Shown: positions 6,290 to 14,949, counted from the stretch's first letter. The stretch is DNA of 56,517 nt from Microbispora sp. H11081 (GCF_012999535.1 NZ_JABBWV010000023.1:1-56517); one strand, 5' to 3'. Numbers and translations: made by a program. Notes: generated by a model from the letters alone, not told the origin.

Positions 6290-9166
6290 GTGAGCGTCGC
6301 CGAGAGCGTGCGCTTCGGTGTGCTCGGCACGCTGCGCGCGGAGGTGGACGGACGCCCGGCGCATCTCGGCGGCCCCCGGCAGCGGGCCGTGCTGGCGATG
6401 CTGCTGATCGCGCGGGGCAGGAACGTCTCCGCGGAGCGGATACTCACGGACGTCTGGGGGGACTCCCGGCCGCCCTCCATGACGACCCTGCACGGATACG
6501 TCGCCGACCTGCGCAGGGCGCTGGAGCCGGAGCGGGCTCCCGGCGCCCCGGCCAGGCTGCTGGTGCGCGAGGGAGCCGGATACGCCCTGCGTGCCGCCCC
6601 CGCCATGGTCGACGCCGAGCGCTTCACCGACCTGGCCGCCCGCGGCAGGCGGGCTCTGGAGAACGGCGAGGCCGACCACGCGGCGGACCTGCTCGGGCAG
6701 GCGCTCGAGCTCTGGCGTGGTTCGGCCTACGCGGACGTGGCCGGGTCCGCGTTCGCGGTGCCCGACGCGACCCGGCTGGAGGAGTTGCGGGCCGCCGTAC
6801 GCGAGGACAGGCTCGCCGCCGTCGTCGCGTCGGGGCGGCACGTCGCCGCCGTGGGCGAGCTGGAGGCGCTGGTCTCCGAGCAGCCGCTGCGGGAACGCGG
6901 CTGGGAGCTGCTCGCTCTCGCCCTCTACCGGTCGGGGCGGCAGGCCGACGCGCTCGCCGCGCTGCGGAGGGTGCGCCGGGTGCTCGCGGACGAGCTCGGC
7001 GTCGAGCCCGGCCCCGGCCTGCGCGACCTGGAGGCGGCCGTGCTCGCCCAGGACCCCCGGCTGGCCCCGCCGCCCGCGCGGCCCGGCCCCGCCCACTCCC
7101 CTCGGGCCGTGGAGCCCGCGCGGTCCTCGGAGCCCACAGGGTCCTCGGGCAACCTGCCGTTCGCGCTGTCCGGCTTCGTCGGCCGCCGTGCCGACCGCGC
7201 GGCCGTCGCCGGTCTGCTCGCGGAGCACCGGCTCGTCACGCTCACCGGGCCGGGAGGGGTGGGCAAGACCCGGCTGGCCCTGGAGGTCGCCAGAGATCAT
7301 GCCGGCGCCCGCGAGAGCGCCGACGGGCCCTGGCTGGTGGAGCTCGGCGCGCTGCGCGCCCCGGAACTGCTCGCGGCGACCGTCGCGACCGCCCTGGGCC
7401 TGCCCGCCACGTCGTCCGCCGACCAGCTGGCCGCGATACTCGCCGGGCGCGACACGCTGATCGTCCTCGACAACTGCGAGCATCTGCTCGCTCCCGCCGC
7501 GACGCTCGCCCACACCCTGCTCACCCGCTGCGGAGCCGTACGGATCCTCGGCACCAGCCGCGAGGCGCTGGGCCTCACCGGCGAGATGGTCTACGAGGTG
7601 CCGCCTCTGGACGCCGCCACGGACGCCACCGACCTCTTCCTCAGCCGTGCGTCCGCCGCCGTGCCCGGCTGGACGACGGAGCCGGACGACAGGGAGAGGA
7701 TCGCCGCCCTGTGCGCGGGGCTCGACGGGATCCCGCTGGCCGTCGAGCTCGCCGCCGCGCAGTGCCGCACCCTGTCGGTCGACCAGATCGCCGGCGCGCT
7801 CGAAGACCGCTTCACCCTGCTCGTCGGCGGCCCGGCCGGGCGTCCCGACCGCCATCGGACCCTGCTGGACACGATCGCGTGGAGCGACCACCTGCTGCTG
7901 CCCGCGGAACGCCTGCTCTTCCACCGGCTCGGGGTGCTCGGCGGCGGCTTCGACCTGGAGACGGCGGCCGCCGTCGGCGGGATCACGCCCGTTCTCCCCC
8001 CGCTGTCGGCGCTGGTGCGCAAGTCGCTGGTCACCGCAGAGCCCGGCACTGCGCCGCGCCGCTATCGGATGCTGGAGACCGTGCGCCAGTACGCCCTGGC
8101 CGCACTCTCCCCCGGCGAACTGGAGGAGACGCGGGCACGCCATCGCGCCTGGGCGCTGGCACGGGCCGAGAGCGCCGAACGTCACCTGCGCGGCCCGCAG
8201 GGCGCGGCGTTGCTCGACGGGCTCAGCCGCGACCAGCCGGAGTTCCGGGCCGCGTTCTCCTCCGCTCTCGCGGCGGGCGACGGCGACTACGCCCTGCGGC
8301 TGGGCGGCGCGCTGTTCTGGTTCTGGTTCCGGATGGGCCACGTGGCGGAGGGCCTGGCCTGGCTGTCGGAGGCGTTCGCGGCCGCCCCGGAGGCCGGGCC
8401 CGGAGTCCGCGCCCGCGCCCGCTTGGCCCTGCTTGGGCTGCTCTACCTGGCGGGACAGCCCGCGCGGTCCCACGAGGTGGCCCGTACGGCCGTCGAGGAG
8501 GCCCGCGAGGCCGGTGACCCGGTGACGGAGGCGAGCGCCACCGCGTACGGCGCGTACACGGGCGTGCTGGCGGGCGCGCCGGTCGACGCCGAGGCCCTGA
8601 CCGGGCGGGCCGTCGAGATCGCCAGGCGCTCCGCCCAGACGTGGCTGGAGGCCGAGACGCTCATGGTGCGCGGCATGGCGCTGCGGGCCCTCGGAGACCT
8701 TCAGGCCGCCGACGCGGTGTTCCAGGACGCGATCGCCGCCGCCCACGCCAGCGGACACGACTGGGCCGCGGACGGCGCCGCCTGGTGCGACATGAAGACC
8801 GCGTCGGACCGCGGGGACGGCGCCAGGGCGCTGGCCGTCGCGGGAGACCTCCTGGCGGCGATGGACCGCTACGGAGACATCTCCTTCTGGCTGGTCACGG
8901 TGCACAGCACGGCGCGGGCGCTGGCGCTGACCGGCCGGGCCGAGGAGGCCGCCGTGCTGATGGGGGCGGTCGAGGCGATCGGCGCCAGGGCGGGCGTGTC
9001 CCCTGAGCTGATGCACCCGCTGGACGGCCCGCGTGAGGCCGCGGCGGTCCGCGAGGCGCTGCCGCCACAGGAGTACGAACGCCATGCGGCCCGGGGGCGG
9101 GAGCTGTCCAAGGAGGAGACAAGCCTGCTGGTCAGGACCCTCGTCCCCGGGCGCCGGTCCCGCTGA
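6290..9166 (+). CDS. AfsR/SARP-like transcriptional regulator (BTAD, NB-ARC ATPase, TPR)
   Basis: A 958-residue cytoplasmic regulator. An OmpR-type winged-helix DNA-binding domain (about residues 5–100) is followed by a bacterial transcriptional activation domain (about 105–250), a Pro/Ser linker, and an NB-ARC ATPase. The ATPase carries Walker A GPGGVGKT at about 320–327 and Walker B TLIVLDNCEHLL near 390. Helical TPR-like repeats (about 600–950) complete it. Such proteins activate secondary metabolism genes by binding direct repeats, with ATPase/TPR parts gating activity. The GTG start follows GGGAAGGG. The next gene downstream on the same strand is an FAD monooxygenase, separated by a repeat-rich gap that looks like a target region. 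The minisatellite upstream could affect its expression. Confidence 0.9.
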   Translation: MSVAESVRFGVLGTLRAEVDGRPAHLGGPRQRAVLAMLLIARGRNVSAERILTDVWGDSRPPSMTTLHGYVADLRRALEPERAPGAPARLLVREGAGYALRAAPAMVDAERFTDLAARGRRALENGEADHAADLLGQALELWRGSAYADVAGSAFAVPDATRLEELRAAVREDRLAAVVASGRHVAAVGELEALVSEQPLRERGWELLALALYRSGRQADALAALRRVRRVLADELGVEPGPGLRDLEAAVLAQDPRLAPPPARPGPAHSPRAVEPARSSEPTGSSGNLPFALSGFVGRRADRAAVAGLLAEHRLVTLTGPGGVGKTRLALEVARDHAGARESADGPWLVELGALRAPELLAATVATALGLPATSSADQLAAILAGRDTLIVLDNCEHLLAPAATLAHTLLTRCGAVRILGTSREALGLTGEMVYEVPPLDAATDATDLFLSRASAAVPGWTTEPDDRERIAALCAGLDGIPLAVELAAAQCRTLSVDQIAGALEDRFTLLVGGPAGRPDRHRTLLDTIAWSDHLLLPAERLLFHRLGVLGGGFDLETAAAVGGITPVLPPLSALVRKSLVTAEPGTAPRRYRMLETVRQYALAALSPGELEETRARHRAWALARAESAERHLRGPQGAALLDGLSRDQPEFRAAFSSALAAGDGDYALRLGGALFWFWFRMGHVAEGLAWLSEAFAAAPEAGPGVRARARLALLGLLYLAGQPARSHEVARTAVEEAREAGDPVTEASATAYGAYTGVLAGAPVDAEALTGRAVEIARRSAQTWLEAETLMVRGMALRALGDLQAADAVFQDAIAAAHASGHDWAADGAAWCDMKTASDRGDGARALAVAGDLLAAMDRYGDISFWLVTVHSTARALALTGRAEEAAVLMGAVEAIGARAGVSPELMHPLDGPREAAAVREALPPQEYERHAARGRELSKEETSLLVRTLVPGRRSR

Positions 9167-9222
9167 CCCCGACGGCGGCCAGCGCTTTCCCCATGACCGG
9201 GGCCTTCCCTGGAGCCGAGCCG

Positions 9223-9357
9223 TTCCCAGCCGGCGGGCGGCCGCTGGGAACCCGGGAAAGCGACTGGGAAACCGCTGGGAAACCGGGTCCAAGCGCAGCC
9301 GAATCGCCGGGAAAACCGCTGGGAGCACGGATCCAAGCGGCGCAGAACCGCTGGGAA
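9223..9357. promoter_or_regulatory. Array of CTGGGA direct repeats with a leading inverted copy
   Basis: CTGGGA begins at 9244, 9264, 9275, 9319 and 9351, giving spacings of 20, 11, 44 and 32 bp. An inverted copy, TTCCCAGC (9223–9230), forms a perfect 8-bp stem with GCTGGGAA (9243–9250) that could terminate the regulator transcript. A second shared element, GGATCCAAGCGG, follows two of the copies. SARP-type regulators bind short direct repeats spaced by about one helical turn or multiples of it, so this is a candidate operator for the adjacent regulator acting on the monooxygenase gene. Confidence 0.45.
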
Positions 9358-9451
9358 AGCCGGATCCAAGCGGCCGCCAAGCAGCCCCGCACATCCTCGT
9401 CATCGTGAGCGGGCGCCGCCCCACCCGGGCGGCCTGACGACGAGGAAGACC

Positions 9452-10843
9452 ATGGACAAGCGAGTGACGCGCACCACGGCGGAGACCCGGCCGGACGGGC
9501 ACGCCGTCGTCGCCGGGGCGGGGATCGGCGGACTGCTGGCGGCCCGGGTGCTGACCGAGACGTTCGGCCGGGTCACGGTGATCGACCGTGACGGGTTACC
9601 CGGCCACGGTGTACCCCGGCGGGGCATACCGCAGGGCCACCACGCCCACGGGCTGCTGTCCCGGGGCTCCGAGATCCTCGAGGACCTGTTCCCCGGCCTG
9701 ACCGCTGACCTGGTCGCCGCGGGAGCCACTCTCTGCGACATCCAGAACGACGTCCGCTGGTACAACGACGGGCGGCGGCTGCGCCCCGCGCCCTCCCGGC
9801 TGCGCGGCATCAACGTGAGCCGGCCCGGGCTGGAGGCCTCCCTGCTGTCCCGGGTCGCGGCCCTTCCCGGCGTGACGATCCTGGAACGCCGCGAGGTGGT
9901 CGAACCGATCACCGGTGCCGGCGGCGCGGTGACCGGCGTCCGGCTGGCCGGCCCCGGACACGAGCCGGAGGACCTGCCCGCCGACCTCGTGGTGAACGCC
10001 ACGGGCCGGGGCAACCGGGGCACCGAGTGGCTGCGCAGGCTCGGATACGAGCCCGCTCCCGAGGAGCGCGTCGACTCGCGACTGGTGTACGTCTCGCGCG
10101 AGTACCGGCGCCGTCCCGGGGACGCCGACTTCGTCTCCATCATCGTGGGGCACACCGCGTCCGTCCCGAGGGGCGGCGTCGCGCTCAGCGGCGAGGGCGA
10201 CCGCTGGCTGGTCACCCTGTTCGGCATGGGCGACGACGTGCCGCCCGTCGACCCGGACGGCTACCACCGGTTCGCCGCCCGGCTGCCGGTGCCGGACCTG
10301 CACCACCTCCTGGAGCACCTTGAGCCGCTCACCGCGCCGAGGCTCATGCGCATCCCGGTGAGCATCCGCCGCCGGTACGAGCGGCTGGACCGTTTCCCCG
10401 AGGGCTACCTGGTCTTCGGCGACGCGCTGTGCCAGTTCAACCCGTCGTACGGACAGGGCATGACGGTCGCCGCCTGCGAGGCCGCCGCGCTGCGCGAATG
10501 CCTGGCCGACGGGAGTGCGGGCCTGGCCCGCCGCTTCTTCGAGCGCGCCGCGCGGATCATTGACGTGCCGTGGGACATGTCGGTCGGCGGCGACCTGCGG
10601 TTCCCGTCGGTCGAGGGGCCGCGCACGCCGCGCACCCGGCTGCTGAACCGCTACATCTCGCGGCTGCACGTCGCGGCGGAGGCGGACCCGGTGGTCGGGA
10701 ACGCGTTCCTGAGCGTCGCCAACCTCCAGGCGCCTCCGCAGCGCCTGATGTCGCCGGGTGTCCTCGCCCGGGTGCTCCGGCCCCGAGCCGGCCGCGCCAC
10801 GGTGGAGCCCCGGCTCACCGCCGAGGAGCGGATCCCGGCCTGA
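9452..10843 (+). CDS. FAD-dependent monooxygenase / oxidoreductase
   Basis: A 463-residue flavoprotein. The N-terminal Rossmann motif GAGIGG (residues 22–27) binds the FAD ADP moiety. The motif GDALCQFNPSYGQG (about 330) binds the flavin ribityl/pyrophosphate, as in para-hydroxybenzoate-hydroxylase-type (group A) monooxygenases. A VVNATGRGNRGTEW segment lies mid-protein. The substrate is unknown; homologous enzymes often tailor natural products. Leu49 is encoded by TTA (9596–9598), a rare codon that in streptomycetes makes translation depend on the developmental tRNA bldA. The start is an ATG with GAGGAAG upstream. The position downstream of an AfsR-like regulator and upstream of a small secreted protein suggests a small regulated unit. 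Confidence 0.85.
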   Translation: MDKRVTRTTAETRPDGHAVVAGAGIGGLLAARVLTETFGRVTVIDRDGLPGHGVPRRGIPQGHHAHGLLSRGSEILEDLFPGLTADLVAAGATLCDIQNDVRWYNDGRRLRPAPSRLRGINVSRPGLEASLLSRVAALPGVTILERREVVEPITGAGGAVTGVRLAGPGHEPEDLPADLVVNATGRGNRGTEWLRRLGYEPAPEERVDSRLVYVSREYRRRPGDADFVSIIVGHTASVPRGGVALSGEGDRWLVTLFGMGDDVPPVDPDGYHRFAARLPVPDLHHLLEHLEPLTAPRLMRIPVSIRRRYERLDRFPEGYLVFGDALCQFNPSYGQGMTVAACEAAALRECLADGSAGLARRFFERAARIIDVPWDMSVGGDLRFPSVEGPRTPRTRLLNRYISRLHVAAEADPVVGNAFLSVANLQAPPQRLMSPGVLARVLRPRAGRATVEPRLTAEERIPA

Positions 10844-10923
10844 ACGGCTCACCCGAGCCTGTTCCCCCACCTATTTCCCCCACCAGAGCGGTCCCGAAGG
10901 GACCGGAAAGAAAGACACCTCTC

Positions 10924-11274
10924 ATGATGAAGCGCACCTCCCTCCGCCTCGCCCTCGCCGCCGTCGCCACCACCGCCGCCGTCGCCGGCGGGCTGGCGGC
11001 CACCGCCGCCCCGGCCTCGGCGGCCACGGGCAGCACGGGCAAATCGGGCAGGGTCGCCCCCGGCGCCACCTGGACCTTCCAGTCGATCTGCCCCTCGTAC
11101 GCGCCGCACCTGCTGGCCGACACCATCGAGATCACCGCCCCGGCCGGGGTGTCGATCTCGACCAGCCTGATTCGCGACTCCGACGTCTTCCACCGCGACC
11201 TGCTCCAGGTGACGGCCGTCAACGGAACCTCGGCGAGCGCCTACGTGGCCGTCACGGCCTCGTGCACGAGCTGA
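10924..11274 (+). CDS. Small secreted protein of unknown function (116 aa)
   Basis: The protein starts MMKRTSLRLALAAVATTA and has a classical Sec signal peptide ending near APASAA (about residue 34). The mature part of about 80 residues is beta-rich and has two cysteines, one in FQSICPSY and one in ASCTS, that could form a disulphide. I do not recognise the family. The start is the first of two adjacent ATGs after a purine-rich GGAAAGAAAG. It lies 80 bp after the monooxygenase and is probably co-transcribed with it. The gene ends 28 bp before the convergent truncated chitinase. Confidence 0.7.
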   Translation: MMKRTSLRLALAAVATTAAVAGGLAATAAPASAATGSTGKSGRVAPGATWTFQSICPSYAPHLLADTIEITAPAGVSISTSLIRDSDVFHRDLLQVTAVNGTSASAYVAVTASCTS

Positions 11275-11302
11275 TCTGTCCCTCCGGTGCCCGGGGCGCG
11301 GT

Positions 11303-12511
11303 TCAGCGGAGCACCGCGCCCTCGCGAACGGCGTGCCTGCCGTCCCTCTGCACGTTGACGAAGTCGACGACGCCGACCAGTTTCTCCAGCTCGAACCCGG
11401 CGTCGATGCGGTCGGGGCCACTGGGGACATAGACCGTGAGCAGATAGTGGCGGCCCGTCGCCGCGCCGAGCGCGTCGAGTTGCGCGCGGAACTCGACCAG
11501 CAGGGCCGTCAGGTTCCGCCTGTCGTCGGCGCTGGTGTGGTTGCCCCGGTGTCCTTCGCCGCCGGGCCATTCCCAGTCGACGTCGACGCCGTCGAAGACG
11601 CCCGCCGCGCTTCCCGGCCCGCCCCTGACGCCGAGGCCCGGCAGATCACCCCTGATGTACGCGTCGAGACACGACTTGACGAACCTCTGCCGGGTGGCGG
11701 CGGTCCGCGCGACGTCGGAGAAGTACTTGGAATACGTCCAGCCGCCGATCGAGATCAACGTCTTCAGGCCGGGGTGGCGGGCCTTCAGCTTCTTCAGCTG
11801 GTTGAAGTTCCCGGCGAGTGGGGCGTCGGGGGGATCGGCCACGCCGTCCAGCGACTCGGCGGCCGTGAAGCCGCGCTGGTAGTCGGCCCACGCGTCCCCC
11901 GCGCCGTCGCCCTGGTCGGGGTCGTTCGGGTCGGGCGCGGGCGGCCGGGTGACCCCGGTGAGACAGGTCAGCGACTCGGGGTCGATGTTCGCGAACGCGT
12001 AGAGGACGTGGGTCAACCTGCCGGCCAGCCCGTTGGCGTCGAGGTCGCGCACGGTGGACGTGGCGCCGTACGCGCCGCGTTGCGCGACGTAGCCGACCCT
12101 GATGCGGCCCGGTGAGGGGGACGGCGACGGAGTGACGGTCACCGTGACCGTCACCCGCGGTACGGGAGCGGCGTTCTGGACCGTCACGGCGTGCACGACG
12201 GCGGCGTGCGCGCTCTCGGCGTGCGCGGGAGCGGTGTCCCCAGGGGCGGTGTGCCCAGGGGCGGTGTGCACAGGGGCGTGCGAGGGCGCCGTCCGCGCGT
12301 TCTCGGCCTGCGGGCGGGCATCGTCCACGGGGGCGACCGCGGGCCGCGCCGGCGTCGCGGGCCGCGGCGCCACGACCCGCGACCTGGTCTCACCGGCGGC
12401 CGTCGCGCCGGCCTCGGTGGCACGGGCGGGGCCGTACCACGCGACGAACAGCGAGGACAGCAGGGCGCTCAGGACCACGACGATGAAGGCGCCACGCGTG
12501 ATCGCTCCCAT
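11303..12511 (-). CDS. C-terminally truncated GH18 chitinase-like protein
   Basis: 402 residues. There is an N-terminal membrane anchor or signal segment (residues about 8–30), then a long Ala/Pro/Thr-rich linker (about 35–135), then the first half of a GH18 barrel. The catalytic strand reads FDGVDVDWEWPG with acid E314. The barrel is followed as far as the strand VVDFVNVQ, where GH18 enzymes continue into GYDFHG and roughly 150–200 more residues including the substrate-binding Trp near the C-terminus. Here only 12 unrelated residues follow before the stop. The protein should lack part of its active site and is probably inactive or a pseudogene made by deletion. The convergent small secreted gene abuts its 3' end. 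Confidence 0.7.
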   Translation of the reverse strand: MGAITRGAFIVVVLSALLSSLFVAWYGPARATEAGATAAGETRSRVVAPRPATPARPAVAPVDDARPQAENARTAPSHAPVHTAPGHTAPGDTAPAHAESAHAAVVHAVTVQNAAPVPRVTVTVTVTPSPSPSPGRIRVGYVAQRGAYGATSTVRDLDANGLAGRLTHVLYAFANIDPESLTCLTGVTRPPAPDPNDPDQGDGAGDAWADYQRGFTAAESLDGVADPPDAPLAGNFNQLKKLKARHPGLKTLISIGGWTYSKYFSDVARTAATRQRFVKSCLDAYIRGDLPGLGVRGGPGSAAGVFDGVDVDWEWPGGEGHRGNHTSADDRRNLTALLVEFRAQLDALGAATGRHYLLTVYVPSGPDRIDAGFELEKLVGVVDFVNVQRDGRHAVREGAVLR

Positions 12512-12581
12512 GTGGGCTCCGAACAGGACGAGCCGCCGCGGCCAGGCACGGAGGCGAGAGGAGGAATGCCGCGGGAGCGTA

Positions 12582-12591
12582 GTGACGTCAC
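12582..12591. promoter_or_regulatory. Perfect 10-bp palindrome upstream of the truncated chitinase
   Basis: GTGACGTCAC lies about 70 bp before the chitinase start and could be an operator. No regulator can be named. The surrounding 12512–12843 region holds no gene that I can support. Confidence 0.35.
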
Positions 12592-12644
12592 AGCAGGGCG
12601 GACAAGGAGCGCAGTCTTAAGCCCGGATTATGCGCGGCTCATGT

Positions 12645-12678
12645 CGCAGGTGGGCGCGTTCCAGCGACGCCACCTGCG
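12645..12678. other. Inverted repeat in an intergenic region
   Basis: CGCAGGTGG (12645–12653) and CCACCTGCG (12670–12678) are perfectly complementary, with a 16-base loop. It could be a second operator or a weak hairpin. It lies between the chitinase promoter and the strong terminator at 12780. Confidence 0.4.
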
Positions 12679-12779
12679 GTGATCCATGATGCCCCGCTTC
12701 TCTGCAAGTTTCACCCCGGCCGTGGCCGGCGGGGCCGGCACCGGGAGGCGGGGCGCGGGACGGCGAGTGCGTAGCGCGC

Positions 12780-12830
12780 GGGAGGCGGGGGCGCGGGGCT
12801 GCCTCGCGACGCCCCGCGCCCCCGCCTCCC
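12780..12830 (-). terminator. Very strong hairpin terminator of the SBP56 operon
   Basis: A perfect 20-bp GC-only stem apart from one A–T pair (12780–12799 with 12811–12830) and an 11-base loop. It lies just past the stop codon of the membrane protein that follows the SBP56 gene. There is no U-tract. Confidence 0.85.
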
Positions 12831-12843
12831 CCGAACGGCCGTC

Positions 12844-13443
12844 TCAGACGGCGCCGACCAGGGTGATGACGCCCGCGCCCACCAAGGCGAACGCCCACAT
12901 CCTGTCGAGGTTGAACCAGGCACGGCGCAGGACGGCGACGCCGAGGAACTCGTACACCACGACGGCGACGACGGTCGCCGTGAGGAACATCGCCAGCGTG
13001 TGCACCCCGGCGACGAGCATGCCGCCCGACAGGGCGTGCCCGTGGTGGCCCGCCGGCATTCGGGTCAGCACGGGCAGCAGCATCAGGCCCGCGCCGTGCA
13101 CCGACGACATCAGGAACGACCAGGCGGCCAGTTGCGGCAGCGACAGCCGCATGCCCACCCAGCGGAAGTGCCGCCGGGCGAGCAGGTGCCACAGGCCGAA
13201 CCCGACGAGCACGACGCCCGCCCCGATGGCGAGCGCCGTCGCCGTCACCAGCGACCCGGTCGCCGACACGACGGCCACCACGACGGCCACCGACGCGAGG
13301 TGGCCGAGCGCGATGACCGGCAGGGACTGCAGCATCAGGTCGCGGCTGCGCTCCTGCAGTCCCCTGGCGACGGCGAACAGCCAGCCCATCGCGGGATTGA
13401 TCCCGTGAAAGGCCCCGAGCAGGATGACGGCGGTCAGGGTCAC
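12844..13443 (-). CDS. Polytopic membrane protein coupled to the SBP56 gene
   Basis: About 199 residues with five or six hydrophobic helices. The first carries GAFHGINPAMGW; later there are SSVHGAGLMLLPV and a His-bearing loop (AGHHGHALSGG). The paired HG motifs in membrane helices recall metal-ion or sulfite exporters of the NiCoT/TauE class, but I cannot assign a family. The start is the GTG at 13443, whose last bases overlap the TGA of the preceding gene (GTGA), so the two are translationally coupled. The longer upstream frame lies inside the neighbour and is rejected. By context it may supply a metal to, or clear a product (sulfide, peroxide, formaldehyde) from, the SBP56 enzyme; this is inference. 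Confidence 0.7.
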   Translation of the reverse strand: MTLTAVILLGAFHGINPAMGWLFAVARGLQERSRDLMLQSLPVIALGHLASVAVVVAVVSATGSLVTATALAIGAGVVLVGFGLWHLLARRHFRWVGMRLSLPQLAAWSFLMSSVHGAGLMLLPVLTRMPAGHHGHALSGGMLVAGVHTLAMFLTATVVAVVVYEFLGVAVLRRAWFNLDRMWAFALVGAGVITLVGAV

Positions 13444-14828
13444 GGGTAGCAGTAGGAGTCGGAGGACGCGTCGCCGCCCTGGAGCCGGGTCTGGTGCGGG
13501 CGCAGGCCGCGGAAGTCGTCGCCGTGCGGGAAGAACCGCTCGTCCAGCGTGAACGACTCGGTGTCGATCTTCGCCATCCAGGCGCCGACGCCGTCGGGGT
13601 AGAACTGGTCGTCCCACGACCCGTACAGGGAGTTGGTGACGTAGACCCGGCGGCCGTCGCGGCTCACCTCGACCATCTGCGGGCCGCCCGCGAGCCGCTC
13701 GTCCGGCGCTGCGGAATGCGCCTGCCGCCGCACGATGCCGCCGAGGCGGACCGAGCCGATCTCGACCGGCTTGAACGGGTCGGACACGTCATACTGCTTG
13801 AGCTCGCCGGTGCCCCAGCACGACACGTAGAGCCGCTGGTCGTCGACCGACAGGTCGATGTCGGTGACCAGCGGCGGCACCGCGCCGAACGGCTTGAGCA
13901 CGTCGGGCAGGTCGTCGGGCGAGGCCGGCTCGGCCGGGATCGTGATGACCTTCTCCGCCGCCCAGCGAGAGCCGTTCTTGTGCCACAGCCACACGGAGGC
14001 CGACAGGTCCTCGACGCTGACGACGACACTGGCGAAGCCGTACGTCTTGGTCGGGTCGTGCGCGGGGCGCAGCTCAAGCGCCATCTGGTGCTGGTCGCCG
14101 AGGTCCACCTCCTGGACGTGCTTGCGCTTGCGCAGGTCCCAGAAGTGCAGCTTGTGGCCGTACTTGCGGCCGAGCAGCAACTCGCCGACCACACCGTCCT
14201 CGATCATGGAGGGCGTGCCCCACTCGGAGCTGATCAGCACGTCGTGGTTGATGTGCCACCAGAAGTCGTACGCGAGGTACTGCGGGCCGCGGTCGACCTC
14301 CCACCGGCCGAGGACCTCGAACGAGTTGTGGTCGAGGATCGCGATGCCGCCGGGCCCGTCGTCGCCGTAGCCGCCGAGCGCGCTGACGTACAGGCCCTCG
14401 GGGCCGCAGTGGACGGTGTGCGGGCGGGAGTAGCCAGCCCGCTTGCCCAGCTCCTCGGCCTCGATGACCTTCACGAGCTCGGGGCTGACCCGGTCCTTGG
14501 TGTCGTAGACATAGATCCGCGAGGACCGCAGGCCGGGCACGATCAGGTAGCGCCGCTCCACGTGCGGGTGCGGCGCGTAGGGGCACAACGCGCTGCTGCA
14601 GGCGTTCCAGCCGAAGTGGTGCAGCTCGTCCCCCGTGTGCGGCAGGTCCGTCCAGCCGACCACGGTCCCGTACGACGGGGACGAGGGATCGGTGTCGAGG
14701 ACGGCGAGCGCGTCGGGCCGCTGGGCCGACCGGTCGAAGGCGGCGACGTAGGCCAGTTTCTCCGGCGGCGCCTCGGCGGCGTCGCGGGGCGAGGGGTAGA
14801 AGGTCGGATCGGGCTTCCACAGCGTCAT
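13440..14828 (-). CDS. Selenium-binding protein 56 family / methanethiol oxidase
   Basis: A 462-residue soluble beta-propeller of the SBP56 family. Family hallmarks are the N-terminal MTLWKPDPTFYPSPR, LHHFGWNACSSALCPY, a SRPHTVHCGPEGLYVSALG segment, SSEWGTPSM, and the C-terminal LRPHQTRLQGGDASSDSYC. In bacteria characterised members are methanethiol oxidases that convert methanethiol to formaldehyde, hydrogen sulfide and hydrogen peroxide using a metal (copper) site; the mammalian homologue SELENBP1 does the same. Conserved His and Cys residues are present. The length is normal for the family. It is the first gene of a two-gene operon with a coupled membrane protein, and is divergent from a LeuE exporter with about 120 bp between starts. 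Confidence 0.9.
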   Translation of the reverse strand: MTLWKPDPTFYPSPRDAAEAPPEKLAYVAAFDRSAQRPDALAVLDTDPSSPSYGTVVGWTDLPHTGDELHHFGWNACSSALCPYAPHPHVERRYLIVPGLRSSRIYVYDTKDRVSPELVKVIEAEELGKRAGYSRPHTVHCGPEGLYVSALGGYGDDGPGGIAILDHNSFEVLGRWEVDRGPQYLAYDFWWHINHDVLISSEWGTPSMIEDGVVGELLLGRKYGHKLHFWDLRKRKHVQEVDLGDQHQMALELRPAHDPTKTYGFASVVVSVEDLSASVWLWHKNGSRWAAEKVITIPAEPASPDDLPDVLKPFGAVPPLVTDIDLSVDDQRLYVSCWGTGELKQYDVSDPFKPVEIGSVRLGGIVRRQAHSAAPDERLAGGPQMVEVSRDGRRVYVTNSLYGSWDDQFYPDGVGAWMAKIDTESFTLDERFFPHGDDFRGLRPHQTRLQGGDASSDSYCYP

Positions 14829-14914
14829 GAACCCTAGGATTGTCCCCCATTCCCCATAGGGTCAATAGGAATCTTCGTACCCGTACCCTGCCGTGACCAC
14901 AGACCGTGAAGAGC

Positions 14915-14944
14915 TATACCCTGCAATATCACGCTTTACGGAGG
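14915..14944 (+). promoter_or_regulatory. -10 box and Shine-Dalgarno that decide the leuE start
   Basis: TATACC (14915–14920) is a plausible -10 box. GGAGG (14940–14944) stands five bases before a TTG at 14950. The open frame extends upstream to a GTG at 14893, but that start would lie before the -10 and has no Shine-Dalgarno. Just upstream, CCCTAGG and CCATAGGG flank a pyrimidine-rich stretch in the divergent promoter region shared with SBP56. Confidence 0.5.
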
Positions 14945-14949
14945 CAGGG

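Noticed and set aside
5944..8517. 857-residue open frame across the 15-bp minisatellite
   Set aside because: It is opened by the repeat (coding MARHG units) and continues out of frame through the regulator gene. No homology is seen.
6224..9502. 1092-residue open frame on the minus strand
   Set aside because: It is antisense to the AfsR-like regulator, whose domains are clear on the plus strand. Its composition (Arg/Gly/Gln-rich) is the usual shadow of GC-rich coding DNA.
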